NCBI GenBank assembly: GCA_001689515.1
Contig: LUJR01000034.1
Span: forward strand, 1-7,914
DNA: 7,914 nt
Source of the DNA: Bacteroidales bacterium M7
Lineage (GTDB): Bacteria > Bacteroidota > Bacteroidia > Bacteroidales > Muribaculaceae
Direction: 5' to 3'
The notes beneath the pieces were generated by a model. That model was not told the DNA's origin and did not search any database. It saw nothing but the letters and a program-made list of their open reading frames with translations. Positions 4,573 through 7,914 of the stretch are shown here, one piece after another (positions within the stretch are counted from its first letter, which is position 1; each line of letters begins with the position of its first letter). A program made the translations under genes and the position numbers.

Positions 4573-7500
4573 TTAGAATTCCAGTCTTATACCGCCTGAC
4601 AGACAACGCATAGCCGAGTAAGAGCCAGCATAAGAAGATGTATAGCTCTGACGGGGGTCAAGGCCTTTGCGCTTTGACCAGAGATACAGGTTGTCACCCG
4701 AGAAATAAACTCGCAGAGTGGTGAGGTGCATCTTGTCAGTGACTGACTTGGGCAGAGTATAACCCACTGTGATATTGTTGATTGAAAAATAGTTGCTTGA
4801 AATCAGCCAACGGTCAGACAGTGCAGACATGTATGTCGACTGATTGCCTGCCCATATCAGGCGCGGCACATCTGTGTTAGGATTCTCAGGAGTCCAGGCG
4901 TTGAGGAGATCCTGATGCAATGCCATACCGGCATCAGAGCTTCCTGCACCGTTCATAAGGGTCTGATATCCGTAATCCACCATCTTGCCACCTGCCTGGA
5001 AACCGCAGTTGATAGCAAAATCAAAGCCATAGGCAGTCACATTGGCACCAAAACCGCCATAGACGGGAGGTAGCAGATTGCCCGACTCGCAGCGGTTTTC
5101 AACGTATTGGTCGCCGTCACCGTTGCGGGCGAGAGACCAGTTGTTGGTCTTCTCCTCAGTGCCGTCAGCACGTTTTGCCCAGTAGAGAGCATCGCCGTTT
5201 TCGGGGTCAACACCTGCATATTTGACTGTGTATATCTGATACATCGACTTGCCTTCCTTGAATATGCGCAAACCGTTGATCCATGTTCCGTTGAGTTCGG
5301 GAGCCAGAGAGAGCACCTTATTGTTTATCCATGTAAGATTGGCATTGAGGCTCACCTCCACATCCTTGTTGCGGAATACAGTGCCGGTGAGGTCAAGTTC
5401 TATACCGTTGTTGCGCATAGAGCCGATGTTCATAGGCATCGAAGAGTATCCGAGCGACGGAGCCACAGGCTTGTAGTAGAGCATGTCGTGAGTCTGACGC
5501 TGGAAATATTCAAGTGAACCCATCAGCCGTGAGTTGAAGAAGCTGAAATCAAAACCGACATTGAAGTTGTTTGAAGTCTCCCATGTCAGATTGGGGTTGC
5601 CTTTGTAGTCAAGCGGACCTACCGACCAGAGACCGTTCGAGCCGCTTGCCTTGTACTGGTCAGCCCAGGCATACCAGTTGTTGGAGGTAGACGTAGCGAG
5701 ATTGTCGTTGCCCTGCTGACCGAAAGAAGCCTTGAATTTCAGCAGATCCACTGCGGTAAACGGCTCCATGAATTTCTCTTTGGCTATATTCCAAGCAGCA
5801 CTTACTGACCAGAAGTTGCCCCAACGGTGATCTTTGGCGAAACGTGACGATGCATCGCGACGATAGCTTACACTGCCGAAATACTTGTTGTCGTAGTCAT
5901 AGTTGACACGACCGAAGATGCCACGTGTAGCGTATTTGTCGATAGAACCGCCGTTTTCAAGGTTGTCGATAACGTTGCTCAGCGTATAGTTGTCATTGGA
6001 GTAGATGGTTTCGCCCTGACCCCACAGGTCGGCGATATTGAGGTCATAGCTCTCATAACCGAGAAGCACGTCAAGATTGTGCACATCGGCAAATGTCTTG
6101 GTATAGTTGGCGAGCACTTGGAGATTGATGGAGCGGTTGCGTGTGGTCTCCTGAGTGACATTGCCGCCATACATAGCCATCTGACCGTGTAGGTTGTTGC
6201 CAAGACTATTGTAGCGCATCCAGTCAGTCCAATATCCGATGGTACCGGTCAGTTTAAGCGACTCGATTGGTGTGATCTGGGCGAACCATTTTCCATTGAA
6301 CACATCATGCAGATATTCACGCTTGTCATAGATAAGAGTACCCGTGGGATTGGCACCTCCGAGAAACGTACGTGACATCGGCATCCCGTCAAGACCTTTC
6401 ATACCGAAGTCATAGAGTGGATGACCCGAGGTTTCGTCATATTTGATATTGCCTGCGGCATCGCGGAGGAACATAGGATACATCGGGCCCATATAGTTGG
6501 CGGTATAGAATGCATTGCCTGAATAACCGTCCTCGGTCTGACCATAAGGCTTGTTGGAGTTCTCGTAAGTATAGGCGAGATTCGTACCGAGACGCAGCCA
6601 TGATTTTGCTTGATATTCTATAGTGGCGCGAGTCGATAGACGTTCGTAATTTGACTCGGCAATCACACCGTCATCAGTCAGATAAGATGCGCTGACCATA
6701 TAGTTGAAGCGGTCACCGCCTCCGCTGACAGCAAGGTTGTACTCCTGGCGGAAACCGTTGCGATATGTGCCCTTCTTCCAGTCATCGGGCTGGAGATAGA
6801 AGTCATAGTCCTCGTCACGGTAGCCGAGAGTCGCATTGGGGTTAAGCGAACCGTCGGGCATAAACAGACCTTCGCCCGTGGGGATAGTCCACATCTGATA
6901 GCCGAAGATATTATTAGTGCCGTTGCCTTGCACCATACCGCTGCGCTGACCGAGACCGTTTGCCCATTGCCAGGCGAAGTCACCGTTGCCGGTAGCATCC
7001 ATGGCATAGTTGTAGCGTGACTTATAATACTGCTGATAATAGGTAGGTATATCAGAGATCGTCTCATAATCACTCACCTGGCGAGAGTTGGCACCCCAGC
7101 GGGCATCAAAAGTCACCTTGGCAGGACCTGCCTGGCCACGCTTTGTGGTGATGAGGATCACACCGTTGGCACCACGTGCACCGTAGAGTGCTGCCGAAGC
7201 GGCATCCTTGAGCACGGTCATCGATGCCACGTCCTGAGGGTTAATGGAGGTAATACCGCCGTCATAGGGGATACCGTCCACCACATAAAGGGGATTGGTA
7301 GAAGCGTTGATAGAACCTACACCACGGATAAGCACCTTTGGCTCTTCGCCAGGGGCACCGTTGTAGCTCTGGAGCTGAACGCCAGCCACAGTTCCGTTAA
7401 GAGCAGAAGTCACATCAGTGACCACAAGGTTACCGATCTGCTCGGCTCCGACCACAGCAGCCGAGCCCGTGTAAGATGACCGGTTTGTGGTGCCGTAGGC

Positions 7501-7818
7501 GACCACCATGACTTCGTCGAGGCGGTTGGCTGAGCTGACCATCTTGACGGTCATGCCGTCGGTGGCTGAGACGGTGGCGGGGTGCATGCCGATGTAGGTC
7601 ACCTTGAGTTCCTTGACCCCGGCGGGGACGGTGAGGGAGAAGTGACCGTCAATGTTGGTGGCGGTTGCCTGTCCGCCCCCGACTGGGGTGACGGTGGCAC
7701 CGACCAATGGCTCGTCATCCTCGGCACCGACCACGGTGCCCGTCACTGTGCGTGACTGCGCCGATGCCGCCGCGGCGAGCGCGATGACTGCCATGAACAA
7801 TAGCAATAGCTTTTTCAT
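4573..7818 (-). CDS. SusC-like (RagA) TonB-dependent outer-membrane transporter
   Basis: This 1081-residue outer-membrane protein imports a ligand captured by the SusD partner, using TonB energy. A signal peptide covers residues 1-20 with cleavage after ASA. A carboxypeptidase-regulatory-like beta-sandwich follows at about 22-95. The TonB-box region is LDEVMVVAYGT (100-110). The plug domain, about 115-230, carries the SusC-family signatures VTDVTSALNGTVAGVQL (133-149) and TVLKDAASAALYGARGANG (201-219). The rest is the 22-strand barrel, ending in RLEF with the C-terminal phenylalanine usual for outer-membrane proteins. No STN domain is present, so direct signalling to an anti-sigma factor is unlikely. 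The ATG at 7818 gives a normal signal peptide. No promoter of good fit is seen in the 96 bases upstream, so it may be further right, outside the window. The gene is intact. Confidence 0.97.
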   Translation of the reverse strand: MKKLLLLFMAVIALAAAASAQSRTVTGTVVGAEDDEPLVGATVTPVGGGQATATNIDGHFSLTVPAGVKELKVTYIGMHPATVSATDGMTVKMVSSANRLDEVMVVAYGTTNRSSYTGSAAVVGAEQIGNLVVTDVTSALNGTVAGVQLQSYNGAPGEEPKVLIRGVGSINASTNPLYVVDGIPYDGGITSINPQDVASMTVLKDAASAALYGARGANGVILITTKRGQAGPAKVTFDARWGANSRQVSDYETISDIPTYYQQYYKSRYNYAMDATGNGDFAWQWANGLGQRSGMVQGNGTNNIFGYQMWTIPTGEGLFMPDGSLNPNATLGYRDEDYDFYLQPDDWKKGTYRNGFRQEYNLAVSGGGDRFNYMVSASYLTDDGVIAESNYERLSTRATIEYQAKSWLRLGTNLAYTYENSNKPYGQTEDGYSGNAFYTANYMGPMYPMFLRDAAGNIKYDETSGHPLYDFGMKGLDGMPMSRTFLGGANPTGTLIYDKREYLHDVFNGKWFAQITPIESLKLTGTIGYWTDWMRYNSLGNNLHGQMAMYGGNVTQETTRNRSINLQVLANYTKTFADVHNLDVLLGYESYDLNIADLWGQGETIYSNDNYTLSNVIDNLENGGSIDKYATRGIFGRVNYDYDNKYFGSVSYRRDASSRFAKDHRWGNFWSVSAAWNIAKEKFMEPFTAVDLLKFKASFGQQGNDNLATSTSNNWYAWADQYKASGSNGLWSVGPLDYKGNPNLTWETSNNFNVGFDFSFFNSRLMGSLEYFQRQTHDMLYYKPVAPSLGYSSMPMNIGSMRNNGIELDLTGTVFRNKDVEVSLNANLTWINNKVLSLAPELNGTWINGLRIFKEGKSMYQIYTVKYAGVDPENGDALYWAKRADGTEEKTNNWSLARNGDGDQYVENRCESGNLLPPVYGGFGANVTAYGFDFAINCGFQAGGKMVDYGYQTLMNGAGSSDAGMALHQDLLNAWTPENPNTDVPRLIWAGNQSTYMSALSDRWLISSNYFSINNITVGYTLPKSVTDKMHLTTLRVYFSGDNLYLWSKRKGLDPRQSYTSSYAGSYSAMRCLSGGIRLEF

Positions 7819-7890
7819 AACTGGTTGAAAACTTGGTTAAAACATACTGATGTTAATTGGATTGTATCGGTCTGCGTCCCCCAGGAAAAG

Positions 7891-7912
7891 TGTAGGGTGT
7901 CCGGGCCGGACA
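7891..7912 (+). repeat. REP-like palindrome at the right edge
   Basis: TGTAGGG (7891-7897) is followed by the near-continuous palindrome TGTCCGG-G-CCGGACA (7898-7912). The GTAG foot and the flanking TGTAGGG match those of the hairpins at 1401-1424 and 2671-2694, although the palindrome itself differs. It lies about 75 bases upstream of the susC start codon. The window ends two bases later, so a second inverted copy to the right cannot be excluded. Confidence 0.45.
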
Positions 7913-7914
7913 AC

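Noticed and set aside
7839..7846. TATGTTTT on the minus strand as a susC promoter
   Set aside because: It has one mismatch to the -7 element and lacks any TTG at the -33 position.

Overview
The window looks like a chromosomal segment from a gut member of the order Bacteroidales; a Muribaculaceae-like or Bacteroides-like host is an inference. The evidence is a SusC/SusD pair with typical signal sequences, two promoters that fit the Bacteroidetes pattern (TTG or TTTG, 20 bases, TAnnTTTG), and A+T-rich spacers between genes of moderate G+C. All four convincing protein genes lie on the minus strand, so the text below follows transcription from right to left.

The right 60 % (7818 to 2862) is a SusC-like TonB-dependent outer-membrane transporter followed 19 bases later by its SusD-like surface lipoprotein. 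Together they should form one uptake complex. No glycan-degrading enzyme, sensor or sigma/anti-sigma gene is visible, so the substrate is unknown. The pair ends at a strong hairpin (2805-2838).

Next comes an intergenic block (2633-2786) made of two head-to-head REP-like sequences inside a second inverted repeat. Beyond it a well-formed promoter (2546-2577) drives ilvE, a branched-chain amino-acid aminotransferase. A 53-base gap holding another REP-like hairpin separates ilvE from a small HD-domain phosphohydrolase gene that has no promoter of its own in view and is probably co-transcribed.

The left 829 bases contain no ordinary gene but much structure. A 271-bp element (539-809) is built as nested inverted repeats around one centre; its outermost hairpins keep perfect pairing although three base pairs differ between the two copies. 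An A+T-rich stretch with a 14-base direct repeat follows. Then comes a compact minus-strand transcription unit (promoter 327-357, terminator 161-207) that would yield an RNA of about 160 nt, either a small RNA or the messenger of a 15-residue peptide. At the far left a plus-strand terminator-like hairpin (88-126) probably closes a gene lying outside the window.

The best candidates for something undescribed are the nested palindromic element, the orphan 160-nt transcription unit, and the dispersed REP-like family sharing the foot TGTAGGG or TGTAGAG.
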